64,000 nucleotides of DNA. Source: Cellulomonas shaoxiangyii. Lineage in GTDB: Bacteria > Actinomycetota > Actinomycetes > Actinomycetales > Cellulomonadaceae. The notes under the pieces were generated by a model. The model was not told where the DNA came from. It saw nothing but the letters and a program-made list of their open reading frames with translations, and made no database searches. Of this stretch, positions 1 to 8,504 are shown in pieces (the stretch's first letter is position 1; every line of letters begins with the position of its first letter). The position numbers were made by a program, and so were the translations under genes. The stretch is from assembly GCF_004798685.1 (NCBI RefSeq), contig NZ_CP039291.1:496001-560000 (forward strand), written 5' to 3'.

Positions 1-104
1 GCCGCGGGCGGCCGGGGAGGGGCGCAGCGGTGGGGGCGGAGGGTGCCGTCCGCTAGCGTCGTCCTGCCGGTCGTAACGATCCGAACGTCGAAGAGGACAC
101 CGTC

Positions 105-2402
105 GTGGACACGCTCCCGTACCAGGACCCGTCGCTGCCGATCGGTGAGCGGGTCGCCGACCTCGTCAGCCGCATGACGCTGCCCGAGAAGGTCGGGCAG
201 ATGCTGCAGCTCGACGCGCAGCCCGGGGTCGACGACCTCGTCGAGGACATGCACGTCGGGTCGATCCTGCACTCGTCGCCGCAGCGGGTCCTCGAGGCGC
301 TCGACGCGGTGGGGCGCACGCGCCTGCGCATCCCGCTGCTGGTCGCCGACGACGCGATCCACGGCTACTCGTTCTGGCGCGGTGCGACGATCTTCCCGTC
401 CCAGCTCGGCGTGGCGTCGTCGTGGGACCCGGCCGCCGCGGAGCTGATGGCGCGCGTGACGGCCGTCGAGGTGTCGTCGACGGGCCTGCACTGGACGTTC
501 TCGCCGGTCGTCTGCATCACGCGCGACCTGCGCTGGGGGCGCGTGAACGAGACGTTCGGCGAGGACCCGTTCCTGCTCGGCGAGCTCGCGGCGGCGATGG
601 TCCGCGGGTACCAGGGCGACGGCCTGACCGACCCGACGGCGATCCTCGCGTGCGCGAAGCACTTCGCGGGGTACTCCGAGACGCAGGGCGGGCGGGACGC
701 GTCCGAGGCGGACATCTCGCGGCGCAAGCTGCGCTCGTGGTTCCTGCCGCCGTTCGAGCGGGTGGCGCGCGAGGGCGCGCGGACGTTCATGATCGGCTAC
801 CAGTCGACGGACGGCGTGCCGATCGTCGTCAACAGCTGGCTGCTGCAGGACGTGCTGCGCGGCGAGTGGGGCTGGACGGGCACGCTCATCACCGACTGGG
901 ACAACGTCGGGCGCATGGTGTGGGAGCAGAAGATCGCCGCGGACCACACGCAGGCCGCCGCGATGGCGGTGAACGCCGGCAACGACATGGTGATGACGAC
1001 GCCCGGGTTCTTCGAGGGGGCGCAGAAGGCGGTCGCGGACGGGCTGATCACGGAGGCGCAGATCGACGCCGCCGTCGCGCGCATCCTCACGGTGAAGTTC
1101 GAGCTCGGGCTGTTCGAGGACCCGCGCCGCCCGGACCCGGCCCGCCAGGCGCAGGTCATCGGGTCGGCCGCGCACCAGCAGGCGAACCTCGAGGTCACGC
1201 GTCGCTCGCTCGTGCTGCTGCGCAACGAGGGTGGCGTGCTGCCGCTCGGCGGCGACCTGGTCGCGGGCGACGACGGACGCGCGACGGGCCCGGCCGGCGC
1301 GCCGGCGCCGCGGACGGTCGCGGTCGTCGGGCCGAACGCCGACGACGTCGACGCGCAGCTCGGCGACTGGGCCGGCCGCTCGGGCCAGGTGGACTGGATG
1401 CGCGAGGAGGGCCACCCGCGGCACATGTCCGAGACGGTGCTCGACGGCCTGCGCGCCGTCGCACCCGCCGGCTGGACCGTCACGTACGCGCAGGGCGCCG
1501 AGATCGGCGAGCTGGGCCCCGACCCGGACGGCGAGGTCTACCCGGACGGCCAGCCGCGCATGCCGATCATGCACGCGGCCGAGCCGGACGCGGCCATGGT
1601 CGCCGGGGCGGTCGCGGCGGCGGAGGCGGCCGACCACGTCGTCGCGGTCGTCGGCGACACGATCGGCCTGATGGGTGAGACGCGGTCCACCGCGACGCTC
1701 GAGCTCGTCGGGGGCCAGGTCGCGCTGCTCGACGCGCTCGCGGCGACGGGGACGCCGATGACCGTGGTCGTCATCGCCTCCAAGCCCCTGGTCCTGCCGG
1801 ACTCGGCGCTCGGCGCGGACGCGGTCGTCTGGGCCGCGAACCCCGGCATGCGCGGCGGGCGGGCGATCGCGGAGCTGCTGCTGGGCCTCGTCGAGCCCGC
1901 CGGGCGCCTGCCCGTCACGTTCGCGCGGCACGTCGGCCAGCAGCCCGTCTACTACAACCAGCTGCGCGGCCAGCACGGCACGCGGTACGCCGACCTCACG
2001 CAGGACCCGGCGTTCGCGTTCGGCGAGGGCGTGTCGTACTCGAGCGTCGAGTACACGGACCTGACGGTCGCGGAGCAGACGCTCGGCGCGGACGGCACCG
2101 TCCGTGCGCAGGTCACCGTGACGAACACCGGCACGCGCCCGTCGCACGAGGTCGTGCAGGTCTACGTCAGCGACCTCGTGACGTCGCTGACGTGGACGGA
2201 GAAGGAGCTCAAGGCGTACCGGCACGTCGACGTGGCGCCGGGGGAGTCGGTGACGGTGGACGTCGAGGTGCCCGTCGCCGACTGCACGATCGTCGACGCG
2301 GAGGGCCGGCGCGTCGTCGAGCCCGGCGACTTCGAGCTGCTGGTGGGGCGGTCGTCGCGCGACCGCGACCTGCTGCGCGCGGGGTTCACGGTCGCCGGCT
2401 GA
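105..2402 (+). CDS. GH3 family beta-glycosidase (beta-glucosidase/xylosidase type)
   Basis: A 765-residue glycoside hydrolase family 3 enzyme without a signal peptide, so probably a cytoplasmic exo-glycosidase acting on imported oligosaccharides. The N-terminal TIM barrel shows the GH3 blocks DLRWGRVNETFGEDP and KHFAGYSETQGGRD. The likely nucleophile is Asp264 in LITDWDN. An alpha/beta sandwich follows from about residue 385, and a fibronectin-III-like C-terminal domain covers roughly 655-765. The GTG start is preceded by GAAGAGG. The fold is clear, but the substrate (beta-glucoside, beta-xyloside or other) cannot be read from sequence. It lies upstream of the rhamnose locus on the same strand but is separated from it by an unrelated pair and a convergent gene. 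Confidence 0.93.
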   Translation: MDTLPYQDPSLPIGERVADLVSRMTLPEKVGQMLQLDAQPGVDDLVEDMHVGSILHSSPQRVLEALDAVGRTRLRIPLLVADDAIHGYSFWRGATIFPSQLGVASSWDPAAAELMARVTAVEVSSTGLHWTFSPVVCITRDLRWGRVNETFGEDPFLLGELAAAMVRGYQGDGLTDPTAILACAKHFAGYSETQGGRDASEADISRRKLRSWFLPPFERVAREGARTFMIGYQSTDGVPIVVNSWLLQDVLRGEWGWTGTLITDWDNVGRMVWEQKIAADHTQAAAMAVNAGNDMVMTTPGFFEGAQKAVADGLITEAQIDAAVARILTVKFELGLFEDPRRPDPARQAQVIGSAAHQQANLEVTRRSLVLLRNEGGVLPLGGDLVAGDDGRATGPAGAPAPRTVAVVGPNADDVDAQLGDWAGRSGQVDWMREEGHPRHMSETVLDGLRAVAPAGWTVTYAQGAEIGELGPDPDGEVYPDGQPRMPIMHAAEPDAAMVAGAVAAAEAADHVVAVVGDTIGLMGETRSTATLELVGGQVALLDALAATGTPMTVVVIASKPLVLPDSALGADAVVWAANPGMRGGRAIAELLLGLVEPAGRLPVTFARHVGQQPVYYNQLRGQHGTRYADLTQDPAFAFGEGVSYSSVEYTDLTVAEQTLGADGTVRAQVTVTNTGTRPSHEVVQVYVSDLVTSLTWTEKELKAYRHVDVAPGESVTVDVEVPVADCTIVDAEGRRVVEPGDFELLVGRSSRDRDLLRAGFTVAG

Positions 2403-2475
2403 CGCCGCACGCCGCCCCGGTCCGGCGTCCCGGCGACGTCGGACCCGGGCGGCCGTGCGCGGGCGCGGCAATGAC

Positions 2476-2503
2476 TTGCCCTGGCGGAAAGAAACACTAG
2501 AGT
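2476..2503 (+). promoter_or_regulatory. Promoter giving a leaderless transcript
   Basis: TTGCCC (2476-2481) and TAGAGT (2498-2503) are separated by 16 bp. A start about 7 nt after the -10 box falls on the ATG at 2511, and no ribosome-binding site is present. An A-rich block, GGAAAGAAACACTAGAG, covers the -10 region and may be bound by the regulator encoded by the second gene. Confidence 0.5.
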
Positions 2504-2510
2504 TACCGAC

Positions 2511-2960
2511 ATGGAAAACGACTCGACCGACCCCCGACGCGCGAGCGAGCTGCTCGCGGACCTCGAGGGCGACCGCGCCGCCCTGGCGCAGCAGGCGGCG
2601 GGCCCCGCCTGGTACGTGCCCGCGGTCTCCGCGCTCGCTGCCGCGTACGTGGCCGTGCCGCTGCTCGGCGACGACCCCACGCCGGTCGTCTCGATGATCT
2701 TCGGCGGCGTGCTCGCGCTCTCCGTCCTCGCCCACCAGCAGCGGCTCGTGCGTCCGCGGGGCGGCGGCGTCGCCGGAGCGGGCCTGGTCGTGGCGCTGCT
2801 CGCCGTCGTGCTGCTGCTGCTCAGCGTGTCCTTCGGGCTCGTGGCCGGGGGTCTGCACGCGTGGGTCGTGCTGCCGGCGCTCGCGGCCGGCGCGGCGACG
2901 TACGCGCTGGTGCGGCGCCTGGAGGCCGTGGTCCGCCGGGACGTGCACCGTGTCCGCTGA
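2511..2960 (+). CDS. Small integral membrane protein
   Basis: A 149-residue protein with a charged N-terminus (about 1-33) and four predicted transmembrane segments, near residues 35-52, 58-75, 87-108 and 112-132. It has a basic C-terminal tail. I recognise no catalytic motif. It overlaps the next gene, a winged-helix regulator, by 11 bp, so the two are almost certainly co-transcribed. Pairing of a small membrane protein with a small winged-helix regulator is common in actinobacteria, where the regulator usually controls its own operon. The start is placed by the leaderless promoter directly upstream. Function unknown. Confidence 0.8.
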   Translation: MENDSTDPRRASELLADLEGDRAALAQQAAGPAWYVPAVSALAAAYVAVPLLGDDPTPVVSMIFGGVLALSVLAHQQRLVRPRGGGVAGAGLVVALLAVVLLLLSVSFGLVAGGLHAWVVLPALAAGAATYALVRRLEAVVRRDVHRVR

Positions 2961-3423
2961 CGCCGCCGGGGCTGCGCGGGCCGGCGCCGCGGGCGACGAC
3001 GGCGGAGGGCCCCGCGACGCGGCCGGTGGCCGGGCGCCCGGCGAGCATGCGGCGGCGCCCGCGGACGGGGCGCTCGACGGGTGGCCGGACGACGCGCCCC
3101 CGGACGCCGCCGAGGAGGTCGTCCCGCAGTTCGACGAGGTCATCCACGCCCCGGTGCGCCTGCGGGCGTGCGGGCTGCTCGCCGGCGTCGACCACCTGGA
3201 GTTCGCGGTCGTGCGCGACGCCCTCGGCGTGTCCGACGCGACGCTGTCCAAGCACCTCAAGGTCCTGGCCGACGCCGGCTTCGTCGAGGTGCGCAAGGCC
3301 GCGTCGGTGCACCGCCTCGACCGCCGCCGGACGACCTGGCTGCGCCTGACGCGCGCGGGACGGCGGGCGTTCTCCGCCCACGTGGCCGAGCTGCGCGCGA
3401 TCGCCGAAGGCACCACGGGCTGA
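2950..3423 (+). CDS. Winged-helix transcriptional regulator (MarR/ArsR-like)
   Basis: A 157-residue protein. The first 55 residues are Ala/Gly/Asp/Pro-rich and probably disordered. A compact winged-helix domain occupies about 58-145, with recognition-helix region VSDATLSKHLKVLADAGFVEVRKA and a wing ending in TTWLRLTRAGRRAF. This is the pattern of small transcriptional regulators that sit beside membrane proteins. The GTG start at 2950 lies inside the preceding gene; a later start that drops part of the low-complexity head is possible. It probably autoregulates the promoter at 2476-2503. The ligand is unknown. Confidence 0.8.
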   Translation: MSADAAGAARAGAAGDDGGGPRDAAGGRAPGEHAAAPADGALDGWPDDAPPDAAEEVVPQFDEVIHAPVRLRACGLLAGVDHLEFAVVRDALGVSDATLSKHLKVLADAGFVEVRKAASVHRLDRRRTTWLRLTRAGRRAFSAHVAELRAIAEGTTG

Positions 3424-3465
3424 CCCCGCACCGGCCGCGCGCCCCTGCCGTCCGCGCATGCCAGG

Positions 3466-3526
3466 CGGCGAGGTGCAGATGTGCCGGCTTCTCGACGCCA
3501 TACGCCGGCTCCTCCGCACCTCGCCG
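3466..3526. terminator. Bidirectional terminator hairpin between convergent genes
   Basis: CGGCGAGGTGC (3466-3476) pairs perfectly with GCACCTCGCCG (3516-3526). A nested GCCGGC/GCCGGC pair (3483-3488, 3504-3509) lies in the loop. It sits between the regulator ending at 3423 and the LacI gene ending at 3561 from the other strand. Confidence 0.6.
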
Positions 3527-3560
3527 GGGCGCCTTACCCGGCGGACCAGGGGCCGGTTCG

Positions 3561-4604
3561 TCAGGGGCCGGCGGTGCTCGTGCGGACGACCAGCTCGGGC
3601 TGGAAGAGGACGCGCTGGTGCTCGGTGTCGCCGTCGGCGGCCGCCTCGCGCAGCAGCAGGTCGGCGGCGGTCCAGCCCAGCGTGTGCGTCGGCTGGTGCA
3701 CCGACGTCAGCGGGACCGTGAGCATCGGCGCGATCGCGACGTCGTCGTACCCGACGACGGCCATCTGGTCGGGCACGCGCACGTCCGCCCAGCGCAGGGC
3801 GCGCAGCGCGCCGAGCGCGGTGAAGTCGTTGACGCAGAACGTCGCGGTCGGCCGGCGCGACGGGTCGATGTCCAGCAGCTCGTGCATCGCCTTCTCGCCC
3901 GCGTCGGCGTTGAGCGACCCGACGGTCACCTCCGTCAGCACGTCCGCCGGGTCGCGCCCGGCCGCCACGAGCGCCGCGACGACGCCCGCGCGCCGGTCGA
4001 CGCACTGCCGGATGCTGTCGGGGCCGTTGATGAACGCGATGCGCTCGTGCCCGAGGTCGAGCAGGTGCTCGACGGCCAGGGCGGCGCCCCGCACGTCGTC
4101 CACGCCGACGCTGGAGACGTCCTCGACCGCCGTCGTCGCGTCGAGCAGGACGACGCCGATGCCGCGCTCGCGGAGCGCCAGGATCGTCTCGAGCGAGCCC
4201 TGCGACGGTGTCACGAGCACGCCCCGCACGCCGTGCTCCTCGTACAGCCGCAGGTAGCGGGCCTCACGCTCGGGGTCCTCGTCCGACGACGCGAGCATGA
4301 GCGTGTACTCGTCGGGGGCCAGCCGGTCCTCGATGCCGCGCGCGACCTCGGTGAAGAACGGGTTCGCCAGGTCGAGCACGATCGCGCCGACGGTCCGGAT
4401 CGTGCCGGCGCGCAGCTGCCGTGCGGACGCGTTGCGGACGAAGCTGAGCTCGTCGATCGCGGCCTGGACGCGCTCGCGGGTGGTGGGCGTGACCTGGTCG
4501 GGGCGGTTGAGGACGTTGGAGACGGTGCCGACGGAGACGCCGGCGCGGCGGGCGACGTCGGTGATCGACGGACGTCGTGGGCGGCCGTTGCCCTTGGTGG
4601 CCAT
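3561..4604 (-). CDS. LacI-family repressor, probable regulator of the rhamnose operon
   Basis: A 347-residue LacI/GalR protein. The N-terminal HTH (about 11-33) reads ITDVARRAGVSVGTVSNVLNRPDQV, followed by the hinge helix and a periplasmic-binding-protein-like effector domain. The ATG at 4604 was chosen because AGGAAGGGG lies just upstream and the HTH then begins at the usual position; upstream codons have no family similarity. It is divergent from the rhamnose genes, whose promoter carries the palindrome TGAATCGTTTCA, so repression relieved by rhamnose or a catabolite is the simplest model. A GGAAAGCGC-type site at 4710-4723 may control this gene. Confidence 0.93.
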   Translation of the reverse strand: MATKGNGRPRRPSITDVARRAGVSVGTVSNVLNRPDQVTPTTRERVQAAIDELSFVRNASARQLRAGTIRTVGAIVLDLANPFFTEVARGIEDRLAPDEYTLMLASSDEDPEREARYLRLYEEHGVRGVLVTPSQGSLETILALRERGIGVVLLDATTAVEDVSSVGVDDVRGAALAVEHLLDLGHERIAFINGPDSIRQCVDRRAGVVAALVAAGRDPADVLTEVTVGSLNADAGEKAMHELLDIDPSRRPTATFCVNDFTALGALRALRWADVRVPDQMAVVGYDDVAIAPMLTVPLTSVHQPTHTLGWTAADLLLREAAADGDTEHQRVLFQPELVVRTSTAGP

Positions 4605-4709
4605 CGACGCCCCTTCCTGGTCGCGGCTGGTGCAGCGATCGTATCGACGCCCGCGCGGCGGCCGTGCAGGCGGGCCGGGACAGCGGGGCCGCCGCGGTGC
4701 CATGATGGC

Positions 4710-4723
4710 GGAAAGCGCGATCC
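4710..4723. promoter_or_regulatory. LacI-type operator upstream of the lacI gene
   Basis: GGAAAGCGCGATCC is an imperfect palindrome centred on GCGC. It resembles sites at 24508 and 31637. It lies 106 bp upstream of the divergent repressor gene and 21 bp before the -35 box of the rhamnose promoter. Confidence 0.4.
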
Positions 4724-4743
4724 GTGGTCAGGCGGGCCCGTGG

Positions 4744-4773
4744 TTGACACCGTCGGCGGGCCGTCCTTACAGT
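4744..4773 (+). promoter_or_regulatory. Promoter of the rhamnose operon
   Basis: A consensus -35 box TTGACA (4744-4749) is followed after 18 bp by TACAGT (4768-4773). Transcription should start near 4780, inside the operator at 4779-4790. The first gene starts at 4815 with CGGAGG as ribosome-binding site. Confidence 0.7.
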
Positions 4774-4778
4774 GACCA

Positions 4779-4790
4779 TGAATCGTTTCA
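4779..4790. promoter_or_regulatory. LacI-family operator of the rhamnose operon
   Basis: TGAATCGTTTCA is a palindrome (TGAA-N4-TTCA with central CG) placed immediately after the -10 box, where a bound repressor blocks transcription. It is the expected kind of site for the divergently encoded LacI protein. Confidence 0.6.
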
Positions 4791-4814
4791 AGGGCGAACT
4801 TCCGGAGGTCGACG

Positions 4815-5213
4815 ATGACCCGCGTGTGCTTCGTCTCGCACGTGCACCCGGACCACCTCGAGGAGTACCGCCGCCGGCACGCCGCCGTGTGGCCGGACAT
4901 GCTCGAGGCGCTGCGGGACACCGGGTGGCGGGACTACCGCCTCTTCCTGTCGCCCGACGGCCTGCTGGTCGGCGTCCTCGAGACCGACGACTACGCCGCC
5001 GCGCAGGCCGCGATGGCGGCCACCGACGTCAACGCCCGCTGGCAGGCACGGATGGCCGACCTCTTCGTCGACGACGGCAACCCCGACGAGGGCTTCGTCC
5101 TGCTGGACGAGGTCTTCCACCTCGAGGGCCAGCTCGCCGCCGCCGGGCTCCCCACCGGGCCCTCCGCCCCGGCACCGCCCCCCACCGAGAGCACACAGGA
5201 GCAGCACCGATGA
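4815..5213 (+). CDS. rhaM: L-rhamnose mutarotase
   Basis: A 132-residue protein of the L-rhamnose mutarotase family (DUF718), which interconverts alpha and beta anomers of L-rhamnose and so feeds the isomerase. Residues His22, Tyr41 and Trp76 fall at the positions of the active-site residues known for the E. coli enzyme. The C-terminus from about residue 105 is an extra Pro/Ala/Thr-rich tail, since family members are usually about 104 residues. The gene starts the operon behind a good promoter and operator, and its stop overlaps the next start in ATGA, indicating translational coupling. Confidence 0.93.
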   Translation: MTRVCFVSHVHPDHLEEYRRRHAAVWPDMLEALRDTGWRDYRLFLSPDGLLVGVLETDDYAAAQAAMAATDVNARWQARMADLFVDDGNPDEGFVLLDEVFHLEGQLAAAGLPTGPSAPAPPPTESTQEQHR

Positions 5214-6427
5214 GCGACACAGCAGCCGGCAGGACAGCAGCCGGCGGCACCGGCACGCGCGAGGAGCGCGCGCTCGCCGCCCTCGCGCAGCAGACCATCG
5301 AGCTGCCGTCCTGGGCGTTCGGCAACTCCGGCACGCGGTTCAAGGTGTTCGCGCAGGCGGGCGTGCCGCGCGACCCGTACGAGAAGATCGCCGACGCCGC
5401 GCAGGTGCACCGCTTCACCGGAGCCGCCCCGCGCGTCTCGCTGCACATCCCGTGGGACAAGGTCGACGACTTCGACGCGCTCGCCCGGCACGCGGCCGAC
5501 CAGGGCGTGGCGATCGGCGGCATCAACTCGAACCTGTTCCAGGACGACGACTACATGCTCGGGTCGCTCACGCACCCGGACCCGCGCGTGCGCAAGAAGG
5601 CCGTCACGCACCACCTCGAGTGCATCGACGTCATGGCCGCCACCGGCTCGCACGACCTCAAGATCTGGCTGCCCGACGGCCTGAACTACCCGGGGCAGGA
5701 CTCGATCCGCGGCCGGCAGGACCGCCTCGCCGAGTCGCTGCAGGAGATCTACGCGGCACTGACCGCGGCGGACCCCGCGCACCGGCTGATCCTGGAGTAC
5801 AAGTTCTTCGAGCCGTACTTCTACACGATGGACGTGCCGGACTGGGGCACGTCGCTGCTGCACTGCCTGGCGCTCGGCGAGCGCGCGATGGTCGTGCTCG
5901 ACACCGGCCACCACGCGCCCAACACGAACATCGAGTTCATCGTCGCGCAGCTGCTGCGCGTCGGCCGGCTCGGCGCGTTCGACTTCAACAGCCGCTTCTA
6001 CGCCGACGACGACCTCATGGTCGGCGCCGCGGACCCGTTCCAGCTGTTCCGGATCCTGCACGAGATCGTCCAGGGCGGGGCGCTCGCACCCGACTCGGGC
6101 GTCAACTTCATGCTCGACCAGTGCCACAACATCGAGCCCAAGATCCCGGCGCAGATCCGGTCGGTCATGAACGTGCAGGAGGCGACGGCGAAGGCGCTGC
6201 TCGTCGACGCCGACGCGCTCGCCCAGGCGCAGCAGGACGGCGACGTCCTCGGCGCGAACGGCCTGCTCATGGACGCCTACAACACCGACGTGCGCCCGCT
6301 GCTGGCGGGGCTGCGCGAGTCGCAGGGGCTCGACCCCGACCCGCTGGGCGCCTACCGCCGCAGCGGCTACGCCGAGACGATCGTGGCGATGCGCGTCGGT
6401 GGCGCGCAGGCCGGATGGGGAGCCTGA
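5210..6427 (+). CDS. rhaI: L-rhamnose isomerase (RhaI type)
   Basis: A 405-residue xylose-isomerase-like TIM-barrel enzyme converting L-rhamnose to L-rhamnulose with divalent metal. Recognisable blocks are SHDLKIWLPDGLNYPGQ, LILEYKFFEPYFY and VVLDTGHHAPNTNIEF, which carry the Glu, Asp and His residues expected at the metal sites. It belongs to the RhaI family seen in Pseudomonas stutzeri and actinobacteria rather than E. coli RhaA. The ATG at 5210 forms an ATGA overlap with rhaM. The next gene starts 5 bp after its stop. Confidence 0.95.
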   Translation: MSDTAAGRTAAGGTGTREERALAALAQQTIELPSWAFGNSGTRFKVFAQAGVPRDPYEKIADAAQVHRFTGAAPRVSLHIPWDKVDDFDALARHAADQGVAIGGINSNLFQDDDYMLGSLTHPDPRVRKKAVTHHLECIDVMAATGSHDLKIWLPDGLNYPGQDSIRGRQDRLAESLQEIYAALTAADPAHRLILEYKFFEPYFYTMDVPDWGTSLLHCLALGERAMVVLDTGHHAPNTNIEFIVAQLLRVGRLGAFDFNSRFYADDDLMVGAADPFQLFRILHEIVQGGALAPDSGVNFMLDQCHNIEPKIPAQIRSVMNVQEATAKALLVDADALAQAQQDGDVLGANGLLMDAYNTDVRPLLAGLRESQGLDPDPLGAYRRSGYAETIVAMRVGGAQAGWGA

Positions 6428-6432
6428 CCGCC

Positions 6433-8496
6433 ATGACGACGACGAACCCGTCGCCCGCCGCGCAGCTCATCGCCCGCTCGAACCGCCTGGGCGCCGACCC
6501 GCGGGTCACCAACTACGCCGGCGGCAACACCTCGGCCAAGGGGATCGCGACCGACCCGGTGACGGGCCAGGACGTCGAGCTGCTGTGGGTCAAGGGCTCG
6601 GGCGGCGACCTCGGCACGCTCACGGAGAAGAACCTCGCGGTGCTGCGGCTGGACCGCCTGCGCGCGCTCGTCGACGTCTACCCGGGCGTGGACCGCGAGG
6701 ACGAGATGGTCGCCGCGTTCGACTACTGCCTGCACGGCAAGGGCGGCGCGGCACCGTCGATCGACACGGCCATGCACGGCCTCGTCGACGCCGCGCACGT
6801 CGACCACCTGCACCCGGACGCGGGCATCGCGCTGGCGACCGCGGCCGACGGCGAGGCCCTGACCTCCGAGGTGTTCGGCGACCGCGTCGTCTGGGTGCCG
6901 TGGCGCCGCCCCGGCTTCCAGCTCGGCCTCGACATCGCCGAGATCAGGGAGAAGAACCCGCAGGCGATCGGCTGCGTGCTCGGTGGCCACGGCATCACGG
7001 CGTGGGGCGACACGTCGGACGAGGCCGAGGAGCGCTCGCTCGAGATCGTCCGCACCGCGGAGCGCTTCGTCGCCGGGCGCACGGCCGCGCTGGCCGCCGG
7101 GGGCACGCACCCGTTCGGTGCCGTGCGTCCCGGGTCCGAGCCGCTGCCCGAGGGCGAGCGGCGGGAGCGGGCGGCCGCGCTGGCGCCCGTGGTCCGTGGC
7201 CTCGCGTCGACGGACCGCCCGCAGGTCGGCCACTACACGGACACGGACGTCGTCCTCGACTTCGTGGCCCGCGAGAAGCTCGCGCACCTGGCCGCGCTCG
7301 GCACGTCGTGCCCCGACCACTTCCTGCGCACCAAGGTCTCGCCGCTGGTCGTCGACCTGCCCGCCGACGCGCCGCTCGAGGACGTCGTCGCGCGCCTGCG
7401 GGAGCTGCACGCGCGGTACCGCGCGGACTACGCGGCGTACTACGAGCGCCACGCGACGCCCGACAGCCCCGCGATCCGCGGTGCGGACCCGGCGATCGTG
7501 CTGGTGCCCGGCGTGGGCATGTTCTCGTTCGGCAAGGACAAGCAGACCGCGCGCGTCGCGGGCGAGTTCTACGTCAACGCCATCAACGTCATGCGCGGCG
7601 CCGAGGCGGTCAGCACGTACGCGCCGATCGACGAGGCGGAGAAGTTCCGCATCGAGTACTGGGCGCTCGAGGAGGCCAAGCTCGCGCGGATGCCGAGGCC
7701 GAAGCCGCTGGCCACGCGCGTCGCGCTCGTGACGGGCGCGGGCTCGGGCATCGGCCGGGCGATCGCCGAGCGGCTCGCGGCCGAGGGCGCGTGCGTGGTG
7801 GTCGCGGACGTCAACCTCGCGGGGGCGCAGGAGGTCGCGGACGCGCTCGGCGGCCCGGACGTGGCCGTCGCGGTGCACGCGGACGTCACCGACGAGGACG
7901 CGGTGGCCGGGCTGGTCCGTGCCGCGAGCCTCGCGTTCGGCGGCGTCGACCTCGTCGTCAACAACGCCGGCCTGTCGATCTCCAAGCCGCTGCTCGAGAC
8001 GACCGTGGGGGACTGGGACCTGCAGCACGACGTGATGGCGCGCGGCTCGTTCCTCGTCGCCCGCGAGGCGGCGCGCGCGATGGTCGCGCAGGGTATGGGC
8101 GGCGACATCGTCTACATCGCGTCGAAGAACTCGCTGTTCGCCGGCCCCAACAACATCGCCTACTCCGCGACCAAGGCCGACCAGGCGCACCAGGTCCGGC
8201 TGCTCGCCGCCGAGCTCGGCGAGCACGGCATCCGCGTCAACGGCGTCAACCCCGACGGGGTGGTGCGCGGGTCCGGCATCTTCGCCGGCGGCTGGGGCGC
8301 CAAGCGCGCCGCGGTCTACGGCGTGCCGGAGGAGAAGCTGGGCGAGTACTACGCGCAGCGCACGCTGCTGAAGAAGGAGGTCCTGCCCGAGCACGTCGCC
8401 GCCGCGGTGTTCGCGCTCACCGGCCCGGACCTCGTGCAGACCACCGGCCTGCACGTGCCCGTCGACTCCGGCGTCGCCGCCGCGTTCCTGCGCTGA
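6433..8496 (+). CDS. rhaEW: Bifunctional rhamnulose-1-phosphate aldolase / short-chain dehydrogenase
   Basis: A 687-residue fusion. The N-terminal half (about 1-420) is a class II aldolase domain with metal-binding HVDHLHPDAG. The C-terminal half (about 430-687) is an SDR with the NAD motif VTGAGSGIG, then NNAG and the catalytic YSATK. In homologues the first domain splits L-rhamnulose-1-phosphate into dihydroxyacetone phosphate and L-lactaldehyde, and the second oxidises lactaldehyde. The next gene encodes rhamnulokinase, which supports a phosphorylated substrate. The ATG at 6433 follows GGATGGGGAG at a suitable distance; an in-frame ATG at 6415, inside rhaI, is less likely. Confidence 0.92.
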   Translation: MTTTNPSPAAQLIARSNRLGADPRVTNYAGGNTSAKGIATDPVTGQDVELLWVKGSGGDLGTLTEKNLAVLRLDRLRALVDVYPGVDREDEMVAAFDYCLHGKGGAAPSIDTAMHGLVDAAHVDHLHPDAGIALATAADGEALTSEVFGDRVVWVPWRRPGFQLGLDIAEIREKNPQAIGCVLGGHGITAWGDTSDEAEERSLEIVRTAERFVAGRTAALAAGGTHPFGAVRPGSEPLPEGERRERAAALAPVVRGLASTDRPQVGHYTDTDVVLDFVAREKLAHLAALGTSCPDHFLRTKVSPLVVDLPADAPLEDVVARLRELHARYRADYAAYYERHATPDSPAIRGADPAIVLVPGVGMFSFGKDKQTARVAGEFYVNAINVMRGAEAVSTYAPIDEAEKFRIEYWALEEAKLARMPRPKPLATRVALVTGAGSGIGRAIAERLAAEGACVVVADVNLAGAQEVADALGGPDVAVAVHADVTDEDAVAGLVRAASLAFGGVDLVVNNAGLSISKPLLETTVGDWDLQHDVMARGSFLVAREAARAMVAQGMGGDIVYIASKNSLFAGPNNIAYSATKADQAHQVRLLAAELGEHGIRVNGVNPDGVVRGSGIFAGGWGAKRAAVYGVPEEKLGEYYAQRTLLKKEVLPEHVAAAVFALTGPDLVQTTGLHVPVDSGVAAAFLR

Positions 8497-8504
8497 GGTC
8501 GGGC

